Shown in pieces: positions 21,252-31,721 of a stretch of 64,000 nucleotides of DNA. This DNA comes from Pseudomonas sp. PDM16. GTDB taxonomy: Bacteria; Pseudomonadota; Gammaproteobacteria; Pseudomonadales; Pseudomonadaceae. The position numbers and the translations under genes were made by a program. The notes beneath the pieces were generated by a model, which saw only the letters and a program-made list of their open reading frames with translations, searched no databases and had not been told where the DNA came from. The number at the start of each line of letters is the position of its first letter. Positions within the stretch are counted from its first letter, which is position 1. The stretch spans positions 1-64,000 of the forward strand of contig NZ_JACVAM010000001.1 of assembly GCF_014851865.1 (NCBI RefSeq), written 5' to 3'.

Positions 21252-22292
21252 TTACTTCGCCGCCCAGGCGTTGAAGCGCTGCTCGAGTTGCTCGCCGTAG
21301 TCGGCCCAGAAGGTCACGTTCATGGCCACCTGGTTGGCAATGTTCTCCGGTGTGGTCGGCATGTCCTTGAGCAGCGAGGGGTCGAGCAGCTCGACGGCCT
21401 TCTTGTTGGCCGGGCCATAGGCGATGTTCGACGAGTAGACCTTCTGCTGCTCGGGCTGCACGCTGAACGCGGCGAAGGCCTTGGCGGCGTCGGAATCCTT
21501 CGCACCACGCGGAATGGCCCAGGCGTCGAAGTCGTAGATGCCGCCGTTCCAAACCACCTTCAGGTTGCTCTCCTTCTGCACGGCAGCAATACGGCCGTTG
21601 TAGGCGGAACTCATGACCACGTCGCCGGAAGCGAGGAACTGCGGCGGCTGGGCGCCGGCCTCCCACCACTGGATGCTCGGCTTGATCTGGTCGAGCTTCT
21701 TGAACGCGCGGTCCTGGCCTTCCTGGGTGGCGAGCACGGTGTAGACGTCCTTCGGCGCCACACCATCGGCCATCAGGGCGAATTCCAGGGTGTACTTGGC
21801 GCCCTTGCGTAGGCCACGCTTGCCCGGGAACTTGGCTACGTCCCAGAAATCGGCCCAGCTGGCCGGCGCAGCCGACAACTTGTCGGCGTTGTAGGCGAGC
21901 ACGGTGGACCAGACGAAGAAGCCGATGCCACAGGGCTGGATGGCGCCCTCGATGAAGTCTTCCTCGTTGCCGAACTGGGCCGGGTCCAGTTCCTCGAACA
22001 GGCCCTCGTCGCAACCGCGAGCCAGCTCGGGGGACTCCACTTCGACCAGGTGCCAGGACACGCTGTTGGTGTCGACCATGGCCTTCACCTTGGCCATCTC
22101 GCCATTGTATTCACCGGCGACGATCTTGCCTTTACCGGCCGCCTCCCATGGCTGGTAGAAGGCCTTGACCTGGGCGTCCTTGTTAGCACCACCGAAGGAG
22201 ATCACGGTCAGGTCGGCGGCCATCGCCTGGGTGGCGCCCAGCAGGCCGATGGCCAGTGCGCTATGACGGAAGATGCTGCGGATGTTGCTCAT
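21252..22292 (-). CDS. agtB: Periplasmic binding protein of the agt-type ABC transporter
   Basis: Spermidine/putrescine-binding-like (SBP class 1) periplasmic protein of 346 residues with an N-terminal signal peptide ending near MAADLTV at about residue 26. The mature protein starts TVISFGGANKDAQ, a motif shared with the second binding protein encoded at 23585-24610. The start at 22292 has GGAG 9 bases upstream. It lies in an operon with ATPase and permeases; by synteny with P. aeruginosa the ligands would be GABA or 5-aminovalerate. Confidence 0.82.
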   Translation of the reverse strand: MSNIRSIFRHSALAIGLLGATQAMAADLTVISFGGANKDAQVKAFYQPWEAAGKGKIVAGEYNGEMAKVKAMVDTNSVSWHLVEVESPELARGCDEGLFEELDPAQFGNEEDFIEGAIQPCGIGFFVWSTVLAYNADKLSAAPASWADFWDVAKFPGKRGLRKGAKYTLEFALMADGVAPKDVYTVLATQEGQDRAFKKLDQIKPSIQWWEAGAQPPQFLASGDVVMSSAYNGRIAAVQKESNLKVVWNGGIYDFDAWAIPRGAKDSDAAKAFAAFSVQPEQQKVYSSNIAYGPANKKAVELLDPSLLKDMPTTPENIANQVAMNVTFWADYGEQLEQRFNAWAAK

Positions 22293-22335
22293 TGTTGTTT
22301 TCTCCACTGTGCAGGGTTGGTGATACGCGGTGTCG

Positions 22336-23445
22336 TCACTCGACGACGAGTGGGTCTAACGCCCTTACGTGCTCCACATGCCAGCCGAGCGGCACCACGT
22401 CGCCCACACCCAAGGCGGGATCGAGCTCGGCGATCGGCTGCTTGACGAAGAAATTGGGGTTGCCACACACCTCCATGCGGATGCGTACGTGGTCGCCCAG
22501 GTAGATGAACTCGGCCACCCGGCCACTGAAGCGGTTGGCGCAGCTCTCGCTGGCGGCGTTGATGCGCACGCGCTCGGGACGGATCGACAAGCTGACCGGC
22601 TCACCGGTCGTTCCGACCTTCACCGCCAGCGCCTCGACCTGCTCGCCACGCGCGGTGCGCACGGTGCAACGCTCGCCGTCACGGCTGACCAGCTCACCGG
22701 CCAGGCGATTGTTCTCGCCGATGAAGTGGGCAACGAAGGTGTTGCTCGGCTCTTCGTAGAGGTCGCGCGGTGGGGCGATCTGCTGGATCTCGCCCTGGTG
22801 GAACACCGCCACGCGGTCGGACATGGTCAGCGCTTCGCCCTGGTCGTGGGTCACATAGACCACGGTCACGCCCAGGCGCTGATGGATGTGCTTGATCTCC
22901 ATCTGCATGTGTTCGCGCAGCTGCTTGTCCAGCGCGCCGAGCGGCTCGTCCATCAGCACCAACTGCGGCTCGAACACCAGCGCGCGAGCCAGCGCCACGC
23001 GCTGCTGCTGGCCGCCGGAGAGTTGCGCCGGGTAGCGGTTGCGGAAGTTGTCGAGCTGGACCATGGACAGCGCGCGCTTTACCCGCTCGGTGATGTCGGT
23101 CTTGTTCATGCCGCGCACGGTGAGTGGGAAGGCCAGGTTCTCGGCCACCGTCATGTGCGGGAACAGCGCGTAGTTCTGGAACACCATGCCGATGTCGCGC
23201 TTGTGCGGCGGCACGTTGTTGATGGCACGCCCGGCCAGGAGGATCTCACCGGCGGTGGGCGTCTCGAAGCCGGCCAGCATCATCAGGCTGGTGGTCTTGC
23301 CGGAACCGGACGGCCCGAGCAGGGTGAGGAACTCACCCTTGCGGATATCCAGATTGAGGTCTTTGACGATCAGGCTTTCGCCGTCGTAGCTCTTCTGCAC
23401 GCCCTTGAAACTGACGAGCACGTCGCTGGAAATATTCTCGGCCAT
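22336..23445 (-). CDS. agtA: ABC transporter ATPase, PotA-like (agtA-like)
   Basis: Cytoplasmic ATPase energising the importer. The 369-residue protein has Walker A GPSGSGKT near residue 44, Q-loop FQNYALFPHM, signature LSGGQQQR, Walker B LVLMDEP, H-loop VTHDQ, and a C-terminal TOBE domain from about residue 240 onward. All catalytic motifs are intact. It sits 43 bp upstream of agtB, and a second binding-protein gene lies upstream on the same strand. Confidence 0.88.
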   Translation of the reverse strand: MAENISSDVLVSFKGVQKSYDGESLIVKDLNLDIRKGEFLTLLGPSGSGKTTSLMMLAGFETPTAGEILLAGRAINNVPPHKRDIGMVFQNYALFPHMTVAENLAFPLTVRGMNKTDITERVKRALSMVQLDNFRNRYPAQLSGGQQQRVALARALVFEPQLVLMDEPLGALDKQLREHMQMEIKHIHQRLGVTVVYVTHDQGEALTMSDRVAVFHQGEIQQIAPPRDLYEEPSNTFVAHFIGENNRLAGELVSRDGERCTVRTARGEQVEALAVKVGTTGEPVSLSIRPERVRINAASESCANRFSGRVAEFIYLGDHVRIRMEVCGNPNFFVKQPIAELDPALGVGDVVPLGWHVEHVRALDPLVVE

Positions 23446-23584
23446 CACCCACACCTTTGTTCTTGTTGCCGTGCTGTAAGACTAGAAAGCCCTGCAGCCG
23501 GCGCAAATCGGGCGGTATGAGAGATTGCTATAAGGCTTGCGGACGAGGCGCTGTAGGGATCGCCCTACAACACCTCTCCGCCAG

Positions 23585-24610
23585 TCACTGTTTGGCCCAG
23601 CGCTCGAAGCGCGCCTCCAGCGCCTCGCCGTTCGCGGCCCAGAACGCCGCATCCATGCCCACGCCTCCGGCCAGATTGGCCGGCGCGGTGGGCAAGTTGG
23701 CACTGATCTTCGGGTCCAGCGCGGCGATGGCGCGGCGGTTCACCGGACCGTAGGCGATATTTTCGGCAAAGCGCTGCTGCGGCTCGGGCTGGCTGGCAAA
23801 GACGACGAAGCCGCGCGCCTGCTCGGCCTTACCGACACCCTTGGGCAGCGCCCAGTAGTCGAAGTCATAGATGCCGCCGCCCCAACTCAGCGCCAGCTGC
23901 GGCTGCTCGGCCTGGGCGGCGGCGACCCGGCCGTTGTAGGCCGAACTCATGGCCACGCGACCATCAGCCAGCAGACGAATGGGCTCCACGCCAGTCTTCC
24001 ACCAGTGCAACTGCGGTTTGAGCTCATCGAGCTTGCGGAAGGCACGATCCTGGCCTTCGACGCTGGCCAGCACGCCGTAAACGTCGCGCGCCGGCACGCC
24101 ATCAGCCATCAAGGCAAACTCCAGGTTGTACTTGGCACCCCAGCGCAAAGCACGCTTGCCCGGGAAGCGCTTGGTGTCCCAGAAATCGGCCCAGCCCTGA
24201 GGCGCGCCTTTCACCTTGGCGCTGTTGTAGGCCAGTACCGTGGACCAGACGAAGATGCCGACGCCACAGGGCTGGATCGCACCCGGCAGAAAGTCCGCCG
24301 GATCGCCAAACTGGCTCGGGTCGAGCTTCTCGAACAGGCCCTCCTCACAACCACGCGCCAGCTCAGGTGCCTCCACCTCGACCACGTCCCAGGAAACATG
24401 GCTCATCTGCACCATCTTGCGCAGCTTGGCCAGGTCGCCGTTATAGGAGCCATGCACCACGCTGGTTCCGGTGGCCTGCTTGAAAGGAGCGTAAAAGGCC
24501 TTGCTTTGAGCCTCCTTGTTCGCGCCGCCAAAGGAAATCACCGTCACGTAGTCCGCGTAGGCGGGTAGCGTGGCGGCTAACAGGCTGGTCGCAAGGATCT
24601 TCTTGTACAT
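23585..24610 (-). CDS. Second periplasmic binding protein, paralogue of AgtB
   Basis: SBP class 1 protein of 341 residues, signal peptide cleaved after about residue 19 (LPAYA). It is clearly paralogous to the AgtB-like protein over its full length (VISFGGANK, GAIQPCGVGIFVWSTVLAYN, LMADGV, VAMSSAYNGR shared or nearly so). The ATG at 24610 has GAGGG upstream. It is 139 bp from agtA, so it may be transcribed separately or as the first gene of the transporter operon. It corresponds by position to PA0602 of P. aeruginosa. Ligand unknown; it may broaden the transporter's range. Confidence 0.85.
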   Translation of the reverse strand: MYKKILATSLLAATLPAYADYVTVISFGGANKEAQSKAFYAPFKQATGTSVVHGSYNGDLAKLRKMVQMSHVSWDVVEVEAPELARGCEEGLFEKLDPSQFGDPADFLPGAIQPCGVGIFVWSTVLAYNSAKVKGAPQGWADFWDTKRFPGKRALRWGAKYNLEFALMADGVPARDVYGVLASVEGQDRAFRKLDELKPQLHWWKTGVEPIRLLADGRVAMSSAYNGRVAAAQAEQPQLALSWGGGIYDFDYWALPKGVGKAEQARGFVVFASQPEPQQRFAENIAYGPVNRRAIAALDPKISANLPTAPANLAGGVGMDAAFWAANGEALEARFERWAKQ

Positions 24611-24781
24611 CTTTTCCCTCATGCACAGAGCCCCGGACACACCGTCCAGACGGGCAAAAATGGCGCGCCAGAGCGGCCACCACAATGCTGACCAATCAGC
24701 CACGAAGCGAACGTCATGTAAAGAAATGAAACCAGCCAGATTGTCGCAGTGCATCCCCAAACCACGAGGCGCGGGGATGAG

Positions 24782-25411
24782 TCAGACCAGCTTGTGCTCG
24801 ACGGCGTACTTCACCAGATCAGCCACCGAGTGCAGATTGAGCTTCTGCATCAGGCGCGCCTTGTGGGTACTGACAGTCTTGCTACTGACCGACAGCTGCT
24901 GGGCGATCTCGTTGACACCTTCGCCACGCACCAGGCGCTCGAACACCGAGAACTCGCGCTCGGACAGCAGCGAATGCGGCGGCCGCGAGTCGGTCAGGCC
25001 GACCTCGAAGACCATGCGGTCGGCCAGCTCCGGGTCGATGTAGCGACCACCGGCGGCGACCTTGCGGATAGCAGTCAGCAGCAGGGCAGGATCGCTGTCT
25101 TTGGTCGCATAGCCGGCTGCGCCGATCTTGAGCGCGCGGGCGGCCATCTGCGCCTCGTCGTGCATGGACAGCACCAGTACCGCCGGAGGCTCGCTGAGCG
25201 CACGGATGCGCGGAATCGCCTCAAGACCATTGACGCCCGGCATGGAGATATCCAGCAGCACCACCTCACAGGGCGTGTGGCGCAACGTCTCCATCAGCTG
25301 CTCGCCATTGCTCGCCTCGCCAACCACCGTCAGGTCCCTGGCCAGGCCGATCAGTTGCTTGATGCCCTCGCGGACGATGGTGTGGTCTTCGGCCACCAGC
25401 ACTCGAATCAC
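24782..25411 (-). CDS. agtR: NarL/FixJ-type response regulator (agtR-like)
   Basis: Two-component response regulator of 209 residues: receiver domain 1-120 with acidic pocket ED (8-9), phospho-acceptor D54 in LLDISMP and the conserved Ser and Lys, then a LuxR-type helix-turn-helix around 145-205 (LSEREFSVFERLVRG, VSSKTVSTHKARLMQKL). The start is a GTG at 25411 with GGAG 6 bases upstream. It follows the sensor gene and faces the transporter genes, so it is predicted to activate them, as AgtR does in P. aeruginosa. Confidence 0.85.
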   Translation of the reverse strand: MIRVLVAEDHTIVREGIKQLIGLARDLTVVGEASNGEQLMETLRHTPCEVVLLDISMPGVNGLEAIPRIRALSEPPAVLVLSMHDEAQMAARALKIGAAGYATKDSDPALLLTAIRKVAAGGRYIDPELADRMVFEVGLTDSRPPHSLLSEREFSVFERLVRGEGVNEIAQQLSVSSKTVSTHKARLMQKLNLHSVADLVKYAVEHKLV

Positions 25412-25423
25412 TTCACTCTCCCG

Positions 25424-25504
25424 TAGGGTGGATGGCCACCCCGTAACAAACCGCGCAGCGCTTTCCACCGCTGATGGTGGATGTGAACAGCGACATCCAC
25501 CCTA
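25424..25504. repeat. Inverted repeat between the sensor and regulator genes
   Basis: TAGGGTGGAT at 25424-25433 and its reverse complement ATCCACCCTA at 25495-25504 enclose a 61-bp segment that carries a second GGTGGATG copy. This resembles dispersed palindromic elements seen between genes in several Pseudomonas genomes. The right arm overlaps the sensor gene stop codon. Confidence 0.55.
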
Positions 25505-27883
25505 CTCCAGTGCCACTCGCACGCTCAGGGTGGTGCCCTCCCCCGGCATGCTGTCCAAGGCCAGGTTGCCGCCGAGCATCAGCACGCGCTCGCGCATGCC
25601 GACCAGGCCGAAGGATTGTGCGCGCTGCGCGGCTGTGTCGAAACCCCGACCATCGTCACTCACGGTCAGGCACAGTTCACCGCCCTGCACTTCCAGATTC
25701 ACCTCGACGGTATGTGCTTCGGCATGTCTCAGCACATTGGTCAGTGCCTCCTGCAGCACACGAAACAGACCGATGGCCTTGGCATCGGAAAGCTGCGGCA
25801 GCTGTTCCGGCACCTGAACCAGGCATGGGATATGGCTGCGCGATTCGAAGCGCCGCGCCTGCCACTCGATGGCCGAGGCGATACCCGCGTCGAGGATCGG
25901 CGGGCGCAGGGCGGTAGCCACATCACGCACCAGCTGGAACAGGTTGGCGATCAGCTTCTTCATGCTGTCCAGGCGAGCCTGCAGGCCAGGATCAAGATCG
26001 GCGTAGGCCAGCTCACACATGGAAGTCTCCAGCTTGAGCACGGTCAGCACCTGGCCCAGCTCGTCATGCACCTCGCGGGCAATGCGTGCCTTCTCTTCCT
26101 CACGCACACTCTCCAGGTGGGCGGACAGCTCGCGCAATTGGGCGCGCGACTCGGCCAGTTCCAGCTCGATGGCCTTGTTGTCACTGATGTCCCACACCAC
26201 GCCGTCCCACACCACATGGTCGGCACTCAGCTGGCGCGCGCTGGCTTTGATGTCGGCCCAGCGTACACGGCCGGCACTGGTGAGGATGCGCCCCTGCCAC
26301 TGCCAGTCGCCAGATGCCTCGATGGCCGCATCCTGAGTCGCGTGATACCCCGCACGGTCCTGGGGATGGACCAGACTACGAATGCCGAAGTCGGCCGCCA
26401 TGATGGTCGCCGCCGGGTAGCCGACAAGTTGCTCGCTGCCCTCGCTGATGAAAGCGAAGTCCACCGGCGCACCGGGAACCGGCCGCTCCAGGCGAAACAC
26501 CAGCCCCGGCACATTGCCGGCGATGCCCTTGAGCCGCGCCTCGCTCTCCTCCAGCGCGGCATGGGCACGCCGCCGCTCGGTGACGTCGGTGAGGTAGACC
26601 ACCAGATACTCGGCATCGCGAAAGCGCAGGAAGCCCAGGGTCACGTCGGCCGGCATCCAGCTACCGTCGGCACGTCGGCAGTTGCTCTCGAAACTCAGCG
26701 CACCCTCCTCATGCTGACGCACGCGCTTCCACAGGTTGAGCCAGCGGTCCATGCCCAGGTTTGGCTCGAACTGCTGCAACGGCTGGTCGACCATCGCGAG
26801 GCTGTCGTAGCCGAGCATCTCCGCCACCGCCTGGTTGGCATAACGCACCCGGCTGTCCCAATTGACCCAGAGAATACCGACGGTGCTGTGGTCGAGGGAG
26901 AACTGCGCCAAACGCAGTGCCTCCTCGGCCACCTCGCGCTGGGCCAGGGTGTGCCGTGCCTCCAGCAGGCGCCGCTCCAACCGGGCGCGCTGGCGCCGCA
27001 GCACGGTCAGCAGCAACAGGCTGATCAGCAGCACCGCCGCGAGCAGCATGCTCAGGCTGCGCCAGAACTGCGGCGACTCGCCGAGGCTCGGCGTCTTGGC
27101 GGTCAGCCAGCGCTGCTGGATCTGCTCCAGTTGCTCGCCCGGCAGCTGGCGCAGCCCCGTATCGAGAATGCCGGCCAGTTGCGGCCAGTCGCGGCGCGTG
27201 CCGAAGCGCAACAGCTGCGGCAGGCCCACGTCGGCCAGCACGGTAAGCCCGGCAAACTCGCTCTCCTGGCTCAGTCGGCTGAGCTGGGCCTGATCGATGG
27301 CCGCGTAGCGTGCCCGCTGTGCCAATACCGCCCGCAACGCCTCTCGGTCGGACGACTGGGCTTGCAGGCGCAGATTGAAGTAATTGCCACGCAGGTAATC
27401 GGCGACAGCACTGGGCTCGCGCACGGCAATTGGCTCGCGATCGCCGAGGTTCTCCAGTTCCACCCCCATTTCGCCCAGGCGCTCTCCCACCAGCAAGTGC
27501 GGAACACGCAGGTAAGGGTCGGAGAACTGCCACAGGCGCAATCCTGCAGGAGTCTGCGTCAGGCCTGGGGCGAAGTCGATGCGACCGGAACGCAGGGCCT
27601 GGTCCAGGGTGGCCTGGTCCGGGTAGCTGAGCCAGCTCAGTTCGACGCCGAGCACCTTCGCCAGTGCTTCGGTCAGTTCGATGTTGAGCCCGCTCAGCTG
27701 CTGCTGACGACGCTGGTACTCGGCATAGGGCGCCTGCAGCACCACCCCCGTCCGCAGCCGCGGGTGCTCGGCCAGCCAGGCACGCTGGTCCGCATCCAGC
27801 TCACCACCGCGCGCCAGCAGCGGGCACAGCAGCATCAGCCAACAGAGCACTCGAATCCTGCGCACAGCGTCGATCCACATCAT
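25502..27883 (-). CDS. agtS: Hybrid-input sensor histidine kinase (agtS-like)
   Basis: Membrane sensor kinase of 793 residues. N-terminal signal, then a periplasmic solute-binding (SBP class 3-like, Venus-flytrap) domain at about 25-260, a transmembrane helix at about 276-298, two PAS domains at about 325-445 and 450-575, and a HisKA_3-type kinase core with phospho-acceptor H606 in REVHDELGQ and an HATPase domain (ALTNVLRHA, DDGRGFD, GLVGMRER). It pairs with the downstream response regulator. In P. aeruginosa the AgtS homologue responds to 5-aminovalerate and GABA. The start is ambiguous between two adjacent ATGs (27883, 27880) and an upstream TTG. Confidence 0.84.
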   Translation of the reverse strand: MMWIDAVRRIRVLCWLMLLCPLLARGGELDADQRAWLAEHPRLRTGVVLQAPYAEYQRRQQQLSGLNIELTEALAKVLGVELSWLSYPDQATLDQALRSGRIDFAPGLTQTPAGLRLWQFSDPYLRVPHLLVGERLGEMGVELENLGDREPIAVREPSAVADYLRGNYFNLRLQAQSSDREALRAVLAQRARYAAIDQAQLSRLSQESEFAGLTVLADVGLPQLLRFGTRRDWPQLAGILDTGLRQLPGEQLEQIQQRWLTAKTPSLGESPQFWRSLSMLLAAVLLISLLLLTVLRRQRARLERRLLEARHTLAQREVAEEALRLAQFSLDHSTVGILWVNWDSRVRYANQAVAEMLGYDSLAMVDQPLQQFEPNLGMDRWLNLWKRVRQHEEGALSFESNCRRADGSWMPADVTLGFLRFRDAEYLVVYLTDVTERRRAHAALEESEARLKGIAGNVPGLVFRLERPVPGAPVDFAFISEGSEQLVGYPAATIMAADFGIRSLVHPQDRAGYHATQDAAIEASGDWQWQGRILTSAGRVRWADIKASARQLSADHVVWDGVVWDISDNKAIELELAESRAQLRELSAHLESVREEEKARIAREVHDELGQVLTVLKLETSMCELAYADLDPGLQARLDSMKKLIANLFQLVRDVATALRPPILDAGIASAIEWQARRFESRSHIPCLVQVPEQLPQLSDAKAIGLFRVLQEALTNVLRHAEAHTVEVNLEVQGGELCLTVSDDGRGFDTAAQRAQSFGLVGMRERVLMLGGNLALDSMPGEGTTLSVRVALE

Positions 27884-27967
27884 CTCGGGTCCGCTTTCTA
27901 CCTTACCTGACAAACCGCGACGAAGCGCTTAGGCTGCAAGAACCTTCCCGCTACCAGAAGTGCTGAG

Positions 27968-28951
27968 ATGCGCCGTACAGTCCTGCCGACACTCCTGACT
28001 CTGTGCCTGAGCCTCGCCTTGCCCGCCGTGGCCGAAGAAGACCCACCAGCCAATCCCGAAACGCCTGCCGAGGAAAGTGCCGCCCCCGCCGAGCCGCCAC
28101 GCATACCGCTGGAGGAGCGCAGCCAGGACAGCGCCCAGGGGCTGGAGCGCCAGCTTCCCAAAGACGAGCAGCAGACTCTGCAGGCCGACCAGGAGAGTTT
28201 TCTGGCCCTGTGGAAGCCTGCCAACGCACCGGAGGCAAAGGGGCTGGTGATTCTTGTGCCAGGTGCCGACGAAAGTGCCGACTGGCCACGTGCGATCCAG
28301 CCGTTGCGTCTCAAGCTGCCTGACGTAGGCTGGAGCAGCCTCAGTCTGACACTGCCGGACAGCAAGTCCGCGCCATTACCGGAGGCCGTTCTGCCACGCA
28401 CGCCGGAGCCGGTCGCCGTCGATACCGAAGCAGCCGCAACCGAAGGTGACAAGCAACCCGCCCCCGAGGGCGACAGCGCTGCCACACCGCCCACGGAGCC
28501 CACCCCATCGGAAACACCAGCGCCCCCCCCGGTCGACCCGGCCGTACGGATCTTCGCGCGCATCCAGGCCGGTATCGCTTTCGCCGAGCAGCAGGACAGC
28601 AAAAACATCGTGCTGCTCGGCCATGGTGACGGAGGCTACTGGGCCGCTCTGTATCTCAAGGAGCACAAGCCCGAGCAGATCAAGCAGTTGGTCGTGGTCG
28701 CACCCCAGCTGCCGGCAGGCCAGACGCCATCGCTGGACGAGCTGATCCCTGGCCTCAAGCTGGCGACCGGCGACTTCTTCTACAAGGACCTGGCAGCTGA
28801 CCGCGGCAATGCTGTGCGGCGCAAGCAGGCTAGCAAGCGCCTGGACCACGATGGCTACACGCAGATCGCGCTCAAGGCACTGCCAGGCAACCTGGAGGCC
28901 GAGCAGGAGCAGTTGTTCCGCCGGGTACGCGGCTGGCTGGACAAACAGTAG
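27968..28951 (+). CDS. DUF3530 family periplasmic alpha/beta-hydrolase-like protein
   Basis: Exported protein of 327 residues with a signal peptide ending near ALPAVA (residue 22), a charged Pro/Glu/Ala-rich linker, and an alpha/beta hydrolase-like core. A second long Pro/Ala/Glu-rich insertion lies around 140-190. The nucleophile elbow reads GHGDGG where active hydrolases have GxSxG, so the serine is missing and catalysis by the usual triad is unlikely. Function unknown. It diverges from the sensor kinase gene with an 84-bp gap. Confidence 0.8.
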   Translation: MRRTVLPTLLTLCLSLALPAVAEEDPPANPETPAEESAAPAEPPRIPLEERSQDSAQGLERQLPKDEQQTLQADQESFLALWKPANAPEAKGLVILVPGADESADWPRAIQPLRLKLPDVGWSSLSLTLPDSKSAPLPEAVLPRTPEPVAVDTEAAATEGDKQPAPEGDSAATPPTEPTPSETPAPPPVDPAVRIFARIQAGIAFAEQQDSKNIVLLGHGDGGYWAALYLKEHKPEQIKQLVVVAPQLPAGQTPSLDELIPGLKLATGDFFYKDLAADRGNAVRRKQASKRLDHDGYTQIALKALPGNLEAEQEQLFRRVRGWLDKQ

Positions 28952-29125
28952 TCGCGGGAAGGCATGGGCAGGCCGCAGCGGCCACTCTGGTGGCCGTGCC
29001 CAAGAGAACGAGCGCGGCGAAGTAACGAGCAATAGCTTGCCTGTTGGGCGATTCGCAACTTGCGCACTGGCAGCGCCAACGCCCCAGCCAAGGCCCATCA
29101 ACGCAGGAGGCTTTCCGACAGGCGG

Positions 29126-29899
29126 CTAGCGGAAACCGCGACGCTGGCGCACCACTTCATAAGCGACCTGCAACTCGCGGGTCTTATCGGTAGCCGCGCG
29201 CAGCTGTGCTGGGGTCGCACCGGAGCCGCTCAGCTTGTCGGGATGGTGACGACTGAGAAGCCGGCGATAGGCGCGCTTAATGGTCGCCGGTTCGCTATCA
29301 GCCTGCACGCCCAGCAGGCGCATGGCAGCCTGATAGTCCCCGGCCTTCACCTCCGTCGTCTTGCGAGCCGGCTCGTACTCGTCAGCCAGGGTATCCAATG
29401 CCTCGCGCTTCCAGCCCAGCCAGCCCCCCCACATCTGGATCATCTCATACTCGCGCTCGCTGACTCTCCCGTCGGCCCAAGCCATGCGCCAGCAAGTACG
29501 CAACAACGTCTCGGCGCGTTCCGGGCGTTTGTGTAGCCCACGCAGCGCCCTGCGCAACGGTTTATCCTCGGCTTGCTTGCCACGATTGAATGCCAGCATG
29601 GCCTGACGCCGCGCCTGCTCGTCCAGGCCCAGGCGCAGCATCTCGTTGCGGGCGGCCTGGAGATGGCTGTCGAGTACCCGACCATCGCTTTTGGCCAGGC
29701 GTCCGATCAACATGAACAGCAGTTCCTCATCGTCCAGAGACTCGCGTTTGCTGCTCAGCAGATCGCGAAGATGCTCGAAGGACTGAAGACGCAATCGACG
29801 ATCCAGCACCTGTCCGAGCAGCCCTCCAAGCAGCGCACCAGGGATACTGGCGACAGCCATCCCGGCGACTGCGCCGACCAGCGTCACCGGCCAGAGCAT
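29126..29899 (-). CDS. djlA: DjlA-like co-chaperone (TerB and J domains)
   Basis: Type III DnaJ-like protein of 257 residues: a glycine-rich N-terminal membrane helix at about 3-32, a TerB-like helical domain at about 55-170, and a C-terminal J domain at about 188-255 with the HPD tripeptide in RHHPDKL. It is predicted to recruit DnaK to the inner membrane face. It follows murU by one base and probably belongs to the amgK-murU unit, a link between cell envelope recycling and chaperone activity often conserved in pseudomonads. Confidence 0.88.
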   Translation of the reverse strand: MLWPVTLVGAVAGMAVASIPGALLGGLLGQVLDRRLRLQSFEHLRDLLSSKRESLDDEELLFMLIGRLAKSDGRVLDSHLQAARNEMLRLGLDEQARRQAMLAFNRGKQAEDKPLRRALRGLHKRPERAETLLRTCWRMAWADGRVSEREYEMIQMWGGWLGWKREALDTLADEYEPARKTTEVKAGDYQAAMRLLGVQADSEPATIKRAYRRLLSRHHPDKLSGSGATPAQLRAATDKTRELQVAYEVVRQRRGFR

Positions 29900-29900
29900 G

Positions 29901-31594
<1,694 letters not shown>

Positions 31595-31721
31595 TACAGG
31601 GGTCTCCGACGGCGCTAGCCGTTGCGCGGGTCATGCTTTATTATCCAGCATCTTTTTCAGCCCATCGAGAGGCGTGCGGCCCCCGCGGGTCGAAGGCGCG
31701 CAGGAAGCCCGGACTAACAAG

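Noticed and set aside
25616..27910. 764-residue open frame antisense to the sensor kinase gene
   Set aside because: It lies entirely over the kinase, whose H606 box and HATPase motifs fix the real strand.
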